In this document: piece by piece, positions 44,966-56,750 of the stretch | Layout of the letters: the number at the start of each line of letters is the position of its first letter | Position numbering within the stretch: the first letter of the stretch is position 1 | Translations under genes and position numbers: made by a program | Notes under the pieces: model-generated | Databases searched by the model: none | What the model was told of the DNA's origin: nothing | The model's input: only the letters and a program-made list of their open reading frames with translations | Assembly: GCA_958496175.1 (NCBI GenBank) | Contig: OY292280.1 | Location: 16,616,001 to 16,680,000 of the forward strand | Origin: Sisyra terminalis | Taxonomy: Eukaryota > Arthropoda > Insecta > Neuroptera > Sisyridae | DNA length: 64,000 bases | Direction of reading: 5' to 3'

Positions 44966-45309
44966 GTCCTTAAAAATCTCCATTTCTCCATGCCTTTTAC
45001 TCCTAAAAATGAGAAAAAGAAAATTTAGGTCATTAGTTTTAAATTTAACTACTAAAAAAAAATCGAAAAATGATTTTTTTTTTGGAATACTCGAAAACCA
45101 TTTGAGATAAAAAGCTGAAAATTTGGCTAATTTTTTTATTATTTAGTATCAAAAGGATACCCTGAGTTTGAATCGAAAAAGCCGCGGGGGCACTTTTGCC
45201 ATACAATGCTGCCTATACCCTTTATGAAATTCAAATGTAAATGATTTACACAAGGACCTATGAACCTATGAACACTAAAAAGTTTTCCAAACTGAAGCCG
45301 CCACTGGTG

Positions 45310-46155
45310 AAAATTATTTGCTTCCCACTAATACATCAGTGAAACAATACTCATCTGTCATTTGTAAAGGGCATTCGTTTAAATTCTATTCGGCCACTCT
45401 CATCACCCAAAAGCTTTTCCAACCATTGAACAATTCAATTTTCCACCTATGTTCCAACGTCATCTCTTTAATCATTCCACCTTATCATGTAAATGGTAAA
45501 ACAAACTGGTCTTGACATTATTTTGATACGTAACACCCTTTTTTTAATCGTTGCCTTGTTAACACTTTCTACTTGTCAAAAACGGTAATCACATTCACGA
45601 TTTAATAACATTATTCGATGAAAAAAGGTATTCAAGTTAATTACCTGTAAAACTAATTATACTTTCATGTATCCCTTACACAAATATCAATCATGGACAT
45701 TAACCTATTCGTTTCATCCCTTATTATTTCCCTACTATTCAAAGGTTCAACTTACAAAGGTTTATTGAATTTGTTGACCAAAGGTATCACCACGGAATAT
45801 TGATACATGAAATCAAGTTCGATAGCAATATTTAAAAAAAAATATAGTATAGTTACCCAAAGTAACTTTGGATACTTTTTAAAAAAGTAAGTTATCCAGT
45901 ATCTAGACAATTTTCCAAAGTACCATTGACCGCTTTTATTGCTATTATATTTTTTGAATTAAACTCTTGAAAATTCCTAACATCTACCATAGTCGGTTAT
46001 AAAACAAGTTACCACTCTAATTTCAACGACTACTTTAAACTACTTTTGTCGTTAGATAATGTAATTATGCTGTCAAGCCTTGAAATAATTCCACCATTAT
46101 CCATTTACAGAATTATTGATAAGTATTGCTAAAAAAATATCATGCAATAAGTCAA
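45310..46155. other. No gene recognised
   Basis: AT-rich DNA with AGTATC-type words at 45840-45920. Confidence 0.45.
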
Positions 46156-46480
46156 ATATATTGTGGTCTTATTTATGTAAAATAATTCACTAACAAGTCT
46201 ACTGGTAGCCGAGTGGTGTAGTCTACTAGTAAGTAGTGAATTCGATCCTCGTATCGTGCAAATTTTCAATATTTCTCAATAACGAATTTAATTAACTCTA
46301 GAGTCGCTAAAGAAGCTTAGTAGTTTACAATACTCTAAACATAAATTTGAACTAAAGCTTAAATAAATATTTTCTTAACAATTTGCCCAGATATGTATTT
46401 CAATTACCAAGCAATCTTCTTTAGTGGTCATCAAGTATTGGATCACTCCATACTTGCTATGAGATGAGCCACAATTTCGA
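46156..46480 (-). repeat. Repeat family R copy interrupted by a SINE
   Basis: ATATTGTGGTCTTATTTATG on the left and CTAAACATAAATTTGAAC onward on the right are contiguous in the 44.1-kb and 55.0-kb copies; here they are split by the SINE. The hammerhead-like motif (46424-46397, minus) is decayed: core CTAAAGA, stem GATTGC against GTAATT. Confidence 0.7.
46196..46340 (+). repeat. tRNA-derived SINE, copy 7
   Basis: CTACTGGTAGCCGAGTGGTG, a B-box variant ATTCGATCCTCG, then CAATATTTCTCAATAACGAA, TTAACTCTAGAGTCGCTAAA and GAAGCTTAGTAGTT. The A-to-B spacing is shortened. Confidence 0.88.
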
Positions 46481-47178
46481 CCTTTTTTTTGCGATGTATT
46501 GTTCAAATAGGGGGGAAGGGGTGTTTGTTTTTTCCCTATTTGAAAATTTTGTTGATAAAAATATAGGGAATCAGTTTTATTTAGTTTTTTCTCCATAATC
46601 TTAATGTGGCGATTGAAGAGAATAACGTTCCAAGTTAATGCAGCATTCCTGGGGAATGTTGAGGCAATTCTGGGAAATATTCAATTTTGCCACGTACACC
46701 TGATAAATTTCCATAATCACCGGTCATTATTTAAATCCTGAACTAGCAAGAAAGTTATTTAAAATAAAACGATTACGGCTATTATACAAAAATGGAACTC
46801 ATTTTTCATGACCAAACCAAATTTCCTCACCCCATGGGTCGCACACCTTTAAATTTTCCGACGGGAATCGATCGCAATTGAATCGCATCGAAACCCCAAT
46901 ACCAATTTTATCGAAATAAAATAAAAAAATATATATCATCGTAATTTTGTTAACGATAGAACTACCCGCTTTCTAATAAGCACGAATTTTTGAGACACTT
47001 TTTTTCCAAGATTTCCAATAAATTTTCACCCCCCCCCTGTTTTACCTCCAAATTGTCCTCCACACGCAACACTTTTCACTTTTTTTTCTTCATCCCCTCA
47101 TATTTTCCAATAGAAATAACTTGAGAACATTGAGAGAAAGGAATCAAATTATGCTTTCATAGGCCAATTAAAAAAAAA
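46481..47178. other. No gene recognised
   Basis: AT-rich, with a CATTCCTGGGGAATG hairpin near 46645. Confidence 0.45.
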
Positions 47179-47218
47179 AGCTTTCGAGCTTTCGAGCTTT
47201 CGAGCTTTCGAGCATTCG
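47179..47218 (+). repeat. 8-bp minisatellite, five units
   Basis: AGCTTTCG repeated four times exactly and once as AGCATTCG, directly after an A-run. Confidence 0.9.
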
Positions 47219-48369
47219 CGTTTTCTTTTATAAACGACACGAAATGTTAATTGGCTTTTATATGATTTTTCTTTGTGTCTCAAAAAACGAGTTTGTTTTT
47301 TTTTCGTTATATGTATATAAATTTTTTTTTTTGAAATTAGTTTCGTCAAATCAAAGATTTTCGTATTTTCTATTATTGGGTTTTTATTTTTATCGTCACG
47401 TATCATGATTGTGTGCTTTTATCAAATTGAGTACTGCTGGTGCGAGGAAGAGTACAAGGGGTTGAAAGGGGTGGTGATAGTAAAGAGAGGTTAAAAAATA
47501 GCAGGAGGTAAGGGTGGCACATTGATAGAATAGGAGCTATGATTGTGACCCTGGTATGATATTCTTACGAACGACTAAGCATAAAACCCTTCGGTAAGGA
47601 TTTTACCAGTCATAGCTCGAACGTGACACACTAGGAAAACATAATTTTCCATTTTTCCCTCTGCAAATGCTCATCTTTGAATACATATACACACATATAA
47701 CATAAAGGGAAAAAAATAGAAGAATAAAGCGACGAATTGCCCAGAAAATGTTTTGTGTTTTCTCGTCTTCAATAACTTATAAATGGCGAATGACTAAAAA
47801 GCTTTTAACAAATGCGAGCTTAGATCGAGGAGGCTTTTGAATTTTGTTCAATTTATATGCAATTGATAGTCATTTGATTGTTTTTCAAATGTCGTTTTAT
47901 TTGTTTGCGTTTTTCACATGACGCCATCGTAAACTTTTCCAACCCTTTTTGATTTGACAATCTTTCTGTGCCACACAGCTTTATGGTTTTTATTCATATC
48001 AATAATATAAAACCAAAAAAAAACACTATTTATATGGCAGAATTCTATCATGTCGATGGAAAATTTGACATGAAATTTTTAAAACCTAATGCAAACTGTA
48101 TGGATTAGATTCCAGAAACAGCACAGCTATAAAACAAACAGTAAAATTGATTTATTTATGCGAATTTCCGTCCAGAAATTGAACTTCTACAGATCAAAAA
48201 ACTTTAGCATTTTCTCCAATTACGAGAATTCCAATACAAAAATCACTTAATTAATCAATTCTAAAAATAACAGATACATACACAACAGTTGTAGTGACGG
48301 AAAAAATATTAAAAAAGCTTCAAAAAATCTCCATATTTTCTTAGATGGAATATCCTAATAGAGTGGGAA
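47219..48369. other. No gene recognised
   Basis: AT-rich DNA; a donor-like GGAG|GTAAGGG at about 47508 has no open exon. Confidence 0.45.
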
Positions 48370-49245
48370 ATGGCAAGTGAAAATCAACGCTAGTAAATCC
48401 ACTCAAGCTTATATTCATTATTTGTTAAGCAACTTACTCCCCAGTAGTGATGAACGATGCATATTTACCAAAAAAAAAAAATTCCTTGGCATGCACTTAG
48501 ATAGGTGGCTTACCTGGGGATCTCATATAAAATACTTGACAACAATTGAATAAAAATACAAGATAATGTCTGAAGGAAAAATTATCATGACAGTCCCCAG
48601 AAAACAAGCTTATCTTATCATTATGACATTACTGAAGCCTATTTGTACCTTTGGTTTTCAGCTCTGGAAAATTGCATTTAACCATAATTTTAACGTTCTC
48701 CAGAGAATAGCCCTATGAAGTGAGAAATAGTAAGTGAAAATTAACATCAGTAAATCCGCTCTGTCATACATTCACAACCCGTAAATGCACTTACTTCTCA
48801 GTAGTGATGGTGCAGAACTGCCAAAAAAAACGTAGCCAAATATCTGGGCAGCTCATACATTGAACTAGACAACAGTCAAATAACAATTACTAAAAACAAT
48901 TTTGGTAATGAGAAAATCATCTTCAATGTCACCAGAAAACAAGTTTCTTATCTGTAAGACCAAACTAAAGCTCACCTGGAGCTATGGTATCCAATTTTGA
49001 GATGCTGCATCTAATTCTAACGTTGAAATTCTCTACAGAATACTCCTACTGAGTAGGAAATGACAAGTAAAATTAAACGTTAACCCACCCACATTATATT
49101 CAGCACCCGTAAAGCCACTTCCTCCCCAGTAGTAATAAATGGTGCAGAACTGCCAAAAGAAGATGCCAAATATCTGGGCATACATATGGATAGGTAGCTT
49201 ACATGAGTTCATATAAAAAATTAGACAACAGTTAAGCGGTGCAGT
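48370..49245 (+). pseudogene. Three tandem copies of a dead jockey-type LINE reverse-transcriptase segment
   Basis: Unit 1 (48370-48718) translates in pieces to FLGMHLDRWLTWGSHIK, LKPICTFGFQLWKIAFN and NFNVLQRI. Unit 2 (about 48719-49045) gives KYLGSSY, WSYGIQF, and AASNSNVEILYR. Unit 3 (about 49046-49245) gives DAKYLGIHMDR and then stops. Each unit begins with a similar TAGGAAATGACAAGTGAAAA or TAAATCC(A/G)CTC lead-in. All correspond to the same C-terminal segment as the remnant at 15.3 kb (KYLGxHLDRRLTW ... KPIWTYGIQLWG ... SNIEILQR). Frames are broken throughout. Confidence 0.8.
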
Positions 49246-51280
49246 TTTCCACCACTTGTCCTCTCATCCCTTTCGCTTAATGTTCGGGTACTGATCAGGA
49301 ATTGATGTTGGGGCAAAAATAATGTTTAGTGTGGTTTAAGTTGTTTACTATTTTCTAAAATCCGTGGGAAAAGTTAGCGTCACTGGTATAAACGCCTATG
49401 AAAATTATCTTCATTTATCATTATACAATTCATTAATCAATTTGCTAAGTTTTCGACTTGTGGTGCGGGAAAATCGAAGTAAAATCAGCGGCGATAAGCG
49501 AAGTTTTTGTGTAAACGTTTTAAATTTTCAATGGTCTTTTGATGGACTGTGATCGTGTGGAAATGGCGGTGAGACGAAACGGGGGAGGTGATGGCAAATC
49601 CGAGAACAATTTCAACAAGTTTTTCCGAGGTGGCCGTCGCTAGATAGGAGACGTGGAAAATAAGTGGCAATTCATTCCCGTCATGCTTTTCCACATACCT
49701 TCAACAAACATTTTCACTGTGTAATTCGAATTAAATTTCCGCTTAGATTTTCCACCTACTTCCTGACGACGTCGGCTGAGCTGGATGCGAAAATGCCACG
49801 AAAATCTTAAACGGATTGCATAAAATTTTCTGCGAAATCCCCGCGCTTAATAATTCGATCAATTTCATCAATCTTTCAATTATCCTTTTGTTGTCATCCA
49901 TCGCATTTTACGCGAACTCCAAATTTTCCACTGAACAAACATTCCAACAGGCAAATATTCGATATTTCAGCTGCTGCTTACTGGGTAAACAATTTCCAAT
50001 CGTTGAAAAGTAATCACAGTGGATAATTTTGGATATTTGAAACAATTTACTTACTGTTCGATTCGTTTTTGTGTGCACAACGAATCCCTGCAGCCGTTCA
50101 ACTTTTCCGCTTCATATTCATGGCTTATAACAAACGGTTTTCAATTCAAACATCCATTCCTTATATTCCATAAAGGAAAACACTATCGAATCTATTCAAA
50201 GCTCCTTAGAAACATTATTTAACTTTCTTAACCTGAAATACACAATTTTCCTTAACAATTTTGATTTTTATTCTTTTCACGACTTTTTGGCTTCTTCAAT
50301 TCTAATATGGTATACTTTTATCTTTTGTGGCTACATTTTCAGTATGATCCATTTTATTTGCGAATTTAATTAAATACAAAATCGAAAATTTTTAGTCCAT
50401 TTCGGTAATGTTGAAATGGTACAATAGTTATTAATAGCTTGTGATAACTTAAATATGATACAATTTTAAGGATGCTATGGAGATATGCCAAAATGCTATC
50501 AAACTAATTAAAACTTAGAACCAAATTTCTTATTTATTGCTAAAGTATTTGTGAAAATTTGGATTCCCAAAAGGGACAAATATGCTACTTATTAGATCGA
50601 ATTTTCGGAGAATAAATTTTTAAAAGTTTTTTGTATAACAAATGAGTTGGCAATAATTTTGTCCAAAAAGAAAGGCATTTAAAGAGGGGGTTGATTTGTA
50701 AGAAAGCTGGTCTGCAATTGTTTTATTTTTGATTTGAAGTTTTCTTTTTCTTTTTTCGTTTTGATGTTGGAAGGGATGAAAATAACATGGAGAAAAATTG
50801 TAGGGAAATAAAAACGGGAACTTTTTATATGATTTCCTTTTTGTCTTTTAGTTTTCAAATGTATTATGAAAACGATATAAAAATTCATTGACATTAAAAT
50901 TTGTTGATGCGAATAACGTAAGCATGCTTGAACGGGAGGTGCTCTAGGAAAAATCTGGAAAACGCTGTATTTTTCTTCTCAAAATAAAAGTATAAAAAGA
51001 AAATCGTTGTTTTATATTTAAAATAGAAAATAATTTGCCGTTACTTTTCATATATATATTTTTTTTTCGGAAGACAAAAACATGAAAAATTCAACATAAA
51101 ACTTTTTCGTTATCGACAAATATTTAATAAATTTTCTCCAACAAACTAATCTGAGGAAAACAATCGGAGAAAAACAAACATTAGCAAATAAAAATTTGAA
51201 TATTAGCGAGTAAACACTGTAGGGATATTGTTTAGAAAAATGACTTTTCCTTCTGCTGGTTTCCCCTCACCCCCTAACAT
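49246..51280. other. No gene recognised; GC-richer patch at 49540-49700
   Basis: The patch (AAACGGGGGAGGTGATGGC, TTTTTCCGAGGTGGCCGTCG) is open on the minus strand for 69 codons but shows no motif. A donor-like GTTGAAG|GTATGTGG lies on the minus strand at about 49700. Insufficient for a gene call. Confidence 0.4.
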
Positions 51281-53430
51281 GTTTTGCGGCGCGTTTTTCG
51301 TTTCTTGTGGAAAAGAAAAGCTATGGTTTTTCTGCCGATATTTGAATAATTTTTTCCTTTGCCTCCATGTGGCGAGCAACGTGTATACCGTACGTGCTCG
51401 AATTTAAAAACGTATTTTGCCTCCTTCGCCGCCCATTCCTCTTTTTTTATTTATTTCTAAAACTAAAACCTCGTAATAGAAGAAAATCACGATTTCTATT
51501 CAAATATATTGTCGACAAATAAAAACGAAATTTTCCATAAATATAAACACATTATTACACATTGAAACTTTCTCAAATTATTAGACACTGCGAAAATCGA
51601 TGGGCAAATCGATGCGAAAATACGAAAATCGATTGATCAAAGTACTGTCTAATATACGTCCTTAGTTTTCCCCATCTTTCTGGATATCACGTCGCAAGAA
51701 CTCTGGAAACTATTCATGAATAAACTGATTTTTTGATTTCTTCGTACGTTACAAAGTACTGTCCAGATAGCTGAGATACCTGACCAGAATTGGAAGTAAT
51801 TTGGGATAGGATTTCTCAATGAAGTGTTTCCAGATATTATCCAGAATTATCATGAAGAATAAAAATTTGTATCTGCAATAATTTGGACGTTTTTTTTCTG
51901 CAGAAAGCCCCAGTAAGAGTTTCACTCGATTTAAATCACTTACAGTAGATAACACCAAGCTACATCCCATAAAATAGTCAGCAAAAGTTATTCTACCCTA
52001 ACTATTAAAATTTACTAATGAAGTTGAAGAAGGCAGTCTCCATGATTTCCTTTCCTCTGGGCTATCGAAATGGATCCCTTTTTCATCTCCAGTTACTAAC
52101 CTTTACGCAAAACTCTAACTTCGCCGTACTGACAAACACTAATTGTGGATCCAGCCTTATGAAATTTTCCGTGTTACATTTAACATTTGATAGTTTCTTT
52201 GTTACATTATGGTGGAGCCATCTGTTTTTGTACGAAGAAAACATATTTGTACACGTAATATTTTTTGGAATACACCAAAGTGATCATTCTCTATATGTAT
52301 TTTTTGATAACATTTTATAGCTACCTTTGAGTTTGAAATTTACATAATTTTCCTCCTTTTGTTTCCATAAAAAAATTTCCACGTGATTAGATAACGTTCT
52401 TTGTTTCAATAAGGCAACGTTTATCGTGAATAGTTCATCTGGTTTCGAGCCATCTTTGAAAATTACACACATACACATGCTTTGAATAAAGTGAAGAAAA
52501 TGTTTTTCGTTCATTTTATTTTCTTTTTTCACTTATATGGCGCGAACTGAGAAAATAATGTCAAGTTACTTTTTTCTGATTTATTTAAATGAACAATTTA
52601 TTTTTCTCGCCATTATTTCCCAATGGTATCTTTTCAATTCGACGTATCCGAAGGTGTGGAAAAGAAACGTAGACATTTCACCCATTTCATCTCGAATCGA
52701 GTTTTCATCACCATTTTCATCATCACCGCTGTGCTCATCAACCCCAAAGCCGATTCGATTCATTCTTGCGCTTTACACATTTTCCACATTTTCCACATCC
52801 TGTTTTTCATTTTTTCTATTTTTTTTTAGTTTTCCCCACATACTCTTTCGCATATACTGTTTGCATTTTTTCTCGATCCCTTTATACAAACGATACACAT
52901 ACCCACACATATTTTCCGCACTTGTTTTCATTTTCAATACTCTTGTGTATAAATAAATTACAGAAACGTTCAAATACTCGAAAAAAAGTACTTGAAATAG
53001 GCAAACCACTTAAAAACAGAAAAAAAAATCCTTTCCTTTTCCTTCTGCTAAGATAATATGACACCTGCTAAATACTAATTCTATCCTTCGATTTTTATTC
53101 ATTAAAATATCTTTAAAACTAAAGAAAATTCAGCTTTTCTTTGGCCTTAAAAATATTTTTTTACCGAAAAATTTAGCTTAACAGACTTAAAAAATAAATA
53201 GTTTGACCTCCAAGGAAAAGATACGATGCCTTTACTCAAGTTATAATTAAAAGAAACCTTTTTAATAACTGCTACTGTGCTGCATTCTAAAAGAAAATAT
53301 CACCTCTATGTTATTCATGGTTTCATTCGATTAAGAGCCAGTATTTGAAAAAATTGAAAAAAATGCGTATTATTTATCCGGAGGATAAAAAAAGCATACA
53401 TATTTTTACGTGTCGGATAAATGTTTAGTA
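51281..53430. other. No gene recognised
   Basis: Several overlapping open frames around 52.5-53.05 kb (up to 139 codons, plus strand) reflect pyrimidine-rich composition: TTTTCCACATTTTCCACATC and similar give repetitive His/Phe/Ser peptides. Confidence 0.45.
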
Positions 53431-53580
53431 GGCCTACTGGTGACCGAGTGGTCAAAATGGTCGCTCCAAAGCAATTAGGTGTTGGACTCGAATCTCGATT
53501 CGAGCAAATTTTCGACTCCTCTTGACATTAAAATTTTTATTAACTCTACAGTCGCAAAATACCGTAGTAGTTTTATTTTT
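53431..53580 (+). repeat. tRNA-derived SINE, copy 8
   Basis: CCTACTGGTGACCGAGTGGT, AATGGTCGCTCCAAAGC, B-box variant GGACTCGAATCTCG, GAGCAAATTTTCGACT, TTAACTCTACAGTCGCAAAA and TACCGTAGTAGTT. Confidence 0.88.
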
Positions 53581-53726
53581 CTGGAACTTCCTACTTTTTC
53601 TCCATTCTATTATTCATTCGAATCTCTTTCCACAAACGCAGCAAGTATCATCTCTCGAATACTGTGGTGGTTCCTGAATAGAAGATCACAATTATCCAAG
53701 TATTGCAATTTCGCTGTCCATATAGT

Positions 53727-53830
53727 CCGTCTATAACAACTACGATGTTTCACAACTCTAGGGGTAATAAAAATTTGTATATCAAGAAAAACCAAAAATT
53801 TACTCAATATTTGAATTCAATACTTATGAG
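53727..53830 (-). repeat. tRNA-derived SINE, copy 9 (5' truncated)
   Basis: Element orientation: ATTGAATTCAAATATTGAGT, TTCTTGATATACAAATTTTT, CCCTAGAGTTGTGAAACATC and GTAGTTGTTATAGAC. The tRNA-related head with the A-box is missing. It lies inverted relative to copy 8, 150 bp away. Confidence 0.75.
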
Positions 53831-55015
53831 GTTTTTCTTATTTCCATTTAACGCCATATTCAAGGTCTATCTATTAATGTCAATTTTATTCCATGATTTA
53901 TTTAGTAGTTGGCTTTGAAGACATGACCTTATTGATACCACAACTTATCTTTTAATGATCTATAAGTTGTCAATTAATCAACCTTTTGCCACCTAACAAT
54001 GACCAATAATTATTTTAACTTAACAGTAAAAACAAGGAAAAAGAAATACTTTTTCTTGTTCTAAATATTTTATTTCGATTCTTAGTTTCTATCCTCAACT
54101 TTACCTGGTAAGAATTTATATTAGCCGCCAGTGACAAAGACGAATCAGCGTTTAATCATTTATATCTCCACGATTTCAGTTTCCTGGGAAAAACCAAATA
54201 ATTTATCTATCCCATAGTTCCTTCGTAAGTTTTCGGTGGATGATAAGACTTACATTATTCATATAAGTAATTCCATATACGTAACAAGGGGGCATTCATT
54301 AATAACGAAGCAGTTTAAATAGGGAGGAGGGGCCATTTGATTTGTTATACATCGTTAAAATGGGAAATAAGAGCACAAATTTAAACAAAGGAGAAATGCA
54401 AGTAATACGAAGTAAATTATCAATGATTTTAAATCCCCATCGCTTTGTTTAAGTAAACGGAAGAAAATGGGCGATTTGTTTTATCTAAATAGATAATAGA
54501 ACCGTTAAAATAACTAATTTTTGTACACCTGATTTTACCATTATATATTTCAGTAAACATTTTTGACAATTTTTGATTTTATCGAACTTAGAATGAATAA
54601 ATGAATGTTGTGTGCTAGGCGATGACGTGATATGGCTTTGACAAATCCTTCGAAATCCAAAGCAATCGATTCGAACTCCAAATGGGGGAAACGTTGACAA
54701 AACCATTGCCATCAATTTTGGATTAATGTGGGAAAACGAATAATTTTTTTTATAAGTAAGGGATGCAAAATAACATTTCGGTAATTTGTCCTTGTATTTA
54801 ATAATACGAGAATACAAGTCGAAGCTTGCCAATTAAGAAAGTGCATATTACTAGGAGAAGGTTATTTATGGGAGTACTAGAGTTTTTAGTAGATAGGGGA
54901 AACTGAAGTAAAAGGTAAAACAAACCTTTCAGTAGTCCCGGGGTGCTAGCAGCACCCTTTATCTGATGGGTAATAATTATAAAATAATGGATCTAATCAA
55001 ATAAGAATTGTGTGT
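53831..55015. other. No gene recognised; one short hairpin
   Basis: GGGTGCTAGCAGCACCC (54941-54957) is a 7-bp stem with a 3-base loop. GGGGGCATTCATTAATAACG near 54287 looks like the end of a transposon, but no opposite end was found. Confidence 0.45.
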
Positions 55016-55220
55016 GTGTGAATCATCACAAAGCAGTCACGGAGGAATCCAAACTACTTGATGAGCACTAAGAAAGATTGCTTGGGAATCGAAATACGTA
55101 TCTGGGCAATACGTCACAAATATTTTTGTTTGAATTTCTCTTCAAATTTATGTTTATGATATGATTTTATATACTATTATACTAAATTATACCACATAAA
55201 TTGAACCACAATATGTTTTA
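55016..55220 (+). repeat. Repeat family R, plus-strand copy
   Basis: AATCATCACAAAGCAGTCAC, AAACTACTTGATGAGCACTA, then AGAAA-GATTG-CTTGG-GAATC-GAAATACGTATCTG (55068-55102), then TTTATGTTTATGATATG and AATTGAACCACAATATG. The core has decayed to CTAAGAA. A Helitron begins at once after its end. Confidence 0.75.
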
Positions 55221-55540
55221 TCTACTCTAATATTATAAAAAGGAAAGATTTTATTGTTTTTTTGCATTGAATAGAATCCGAAACTACTTGACCGATTTGA
55301 AAAGTTCTTTCACTGTTGGAAAGCTACACTATCTCCGTTGAACAAAGGCTATATTAAATTTTCAGTTTATTAAATGTGTCTTTTTAAAGTCGACAAAATA
55401 GTGTTTTCAGATATGATTATGTTTTTCGTAAAAAAAATAAGAGAAATAAAAATTTTCATACATCAGTACAAATAGCAAATCTGAAAAGAAAATATAATCT
55501 ATCCCTACGTCACGCAGACGAAGTCGCGGGGATCAGCTTT
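55221..55540 (+). mobile_element. Non-autonomous Helitron, copy 3
   Basis: It starts A|TCTACTCTAATATTATAAA. The 5' part contains AACTACTTGACCGATTTGAA and TTCTTTCACTGTTGGAAAGC, which the shorter copy 2 lacks. The 3' part matches copies 1 and 2 (AATAGTGTTTTCAGATATGA). It ends with the hairpin CGCAGACGAAGTCGCG (55513-55528) and GGGATCAGCTTT, where CTAG has decayed to CTTT. Confidence 0.8.
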
Positions 55541-56703
55541 ATTGTATATATATATACAAAAAATTTAAGTATATGCTCAATTAGTGATATGAAATAACAT
55601 AGTTAAAGCTTGAAGGCCAAAATGAGAGAATGGCAGCTTTAAATATGTCGTTTAAGGAATTTGAAACCAGTTTGAGGCATTTATTATTTGTTGTCAATTA
55701 TAAATACATTAACACCTTTTTCCGAGTCCACAAATTACACCTTTGAATTTGCATTTTTCTCATTATCATATTATTTATTATCACAAGTTGAGAACAGGTC
55801 AAATTCTTTTCAATTTCACACCTGTTTGGAATTTATTCGATTTTGCTCACAATAATGGTCATTATGGAGCAAAGGTCAAAAAATTGTACTTTAATATTTG
55901 CTTACCTGAATTCTACCGTATGATTGTAGAACAGGTTAATCGAATTTGATAATATTATGTTTTCAGGTACATCTTAGTGTTTGACCCAAAAAAAAATATG
56001 ATAAAAAGTATCCTCCATTTTGAACTTAAGAGTTATCAAAAACATGCAATAGAATCACAAAACAGTAGAGTATTAAAAGTTTCAAGATACTTATTTCCTT
56101 TAGGATATTTAGCTTTTTTATTGCGAATTCTAATGAAACTTATGTGTTCTAATTATCGCTATGTGCGCAGGTCTAAGCTAGTCAGTGGTGACCACGTGAC
56201 ATAACTGAATTTTCCCGAATCCGTTTGTATAATTTTCACGCGAATTTTTCGTTGCTTACATTTATAGCGACTCCCATTACTCGCAAGCTATCATTAGCTA
56301 GAGAAAATTTTGTTGCCACAATATACTGAGTAGTGACATAGTATTTATTACATATTATCTAGAATGGATGAAACAATGCAGGGGGAGTAATCCTCGGAAG
56401 GGAACGTTAAATGAAAGCTTGTTGAGGAATATATGATGAGGTTTAGGGGTTTCGTTGAACGTGTAGGCGTATGAAAATCATAAAAGAAGTAAACGAGTGT
56501 AATACAGTGTATATCGAGAGGTACGGTATTTACCTGCATCCTGTTTATGGATTGGTATCATAAATGCAATAGATCGCGTCATATTTTATGACACATTCCG
56601 TGGAAAATCCCCCATTTCCATATGGAAGTGGCGCATCCACGAACCGTCAATAATGTTGTGATAAAAGAACGCCGACAAAAAATGCAGTCAAGTGTGTAGT
56701 GTA
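55541..56703. other. No gene recognised
   Basis: A strong minus-strand donor, TTCAG|GTAAGCAAA, at about 55906 follows 14 open codons (NSINLFYNHTVEF) with no start or acceptor, so no exon is called. Confidence 0.4.
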
Positions 56704-56750
56704 GGGGTAGTTGGGTCGGAATTGGGGTTGGGGTTCGAGTTGGGACTGGG
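56704..56750 (+). other. Potential G-quadruplex
   Basis: Six guanine runs of 3-4 bases at 56704, 56713, 56724, 56730, 56742 and 56748 are separated by short loops (GGGGTTGGGG in the middle). Several four-run combinations are possible. Confidence 0.55.

Larger units (their letters stand above)
43913..45309. mobile_element. hAT-type element carrying nested repeats, about 1.4 kb
   Basis: The tips are CAGTGGTGGATTGCAAT at the left and the complement of CAGTGGCGGCTTCAGTTT at the right. The 8-bp flanks GGGATAAC and GTGAAAAT agree at five positions. Subterminal inverted blocks match strongly: AGTGCCCCCGCGGCTTTTTC and TCGATTCAAACTCAGGG at 43978-44010, repeated in inverse at 45165-45205. The left arm has an internal deletion. 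The interior holds a family R copy, a foldback and a GC-rich palindrome cluster rather than a transposase. Confidence 0.75.

Noticed and set aside
52537..52956. 139-codon plus-strand open frame
   Set aside because: Repetitive Phe/Ser/His peptide from CATTTTCCACATTTTCC-type sequence, open in several overlapping frames on both strands; no start or domain.
54287..54340. Possible transposon end GGGGGCATTCATTAATAACG
   Set aside because: No matching opposite terminus or target duplication was found.
56724..56733. Telomere-like GGGGTT repeat
   Set aside because: Only two units are present, with irregular neighbours.
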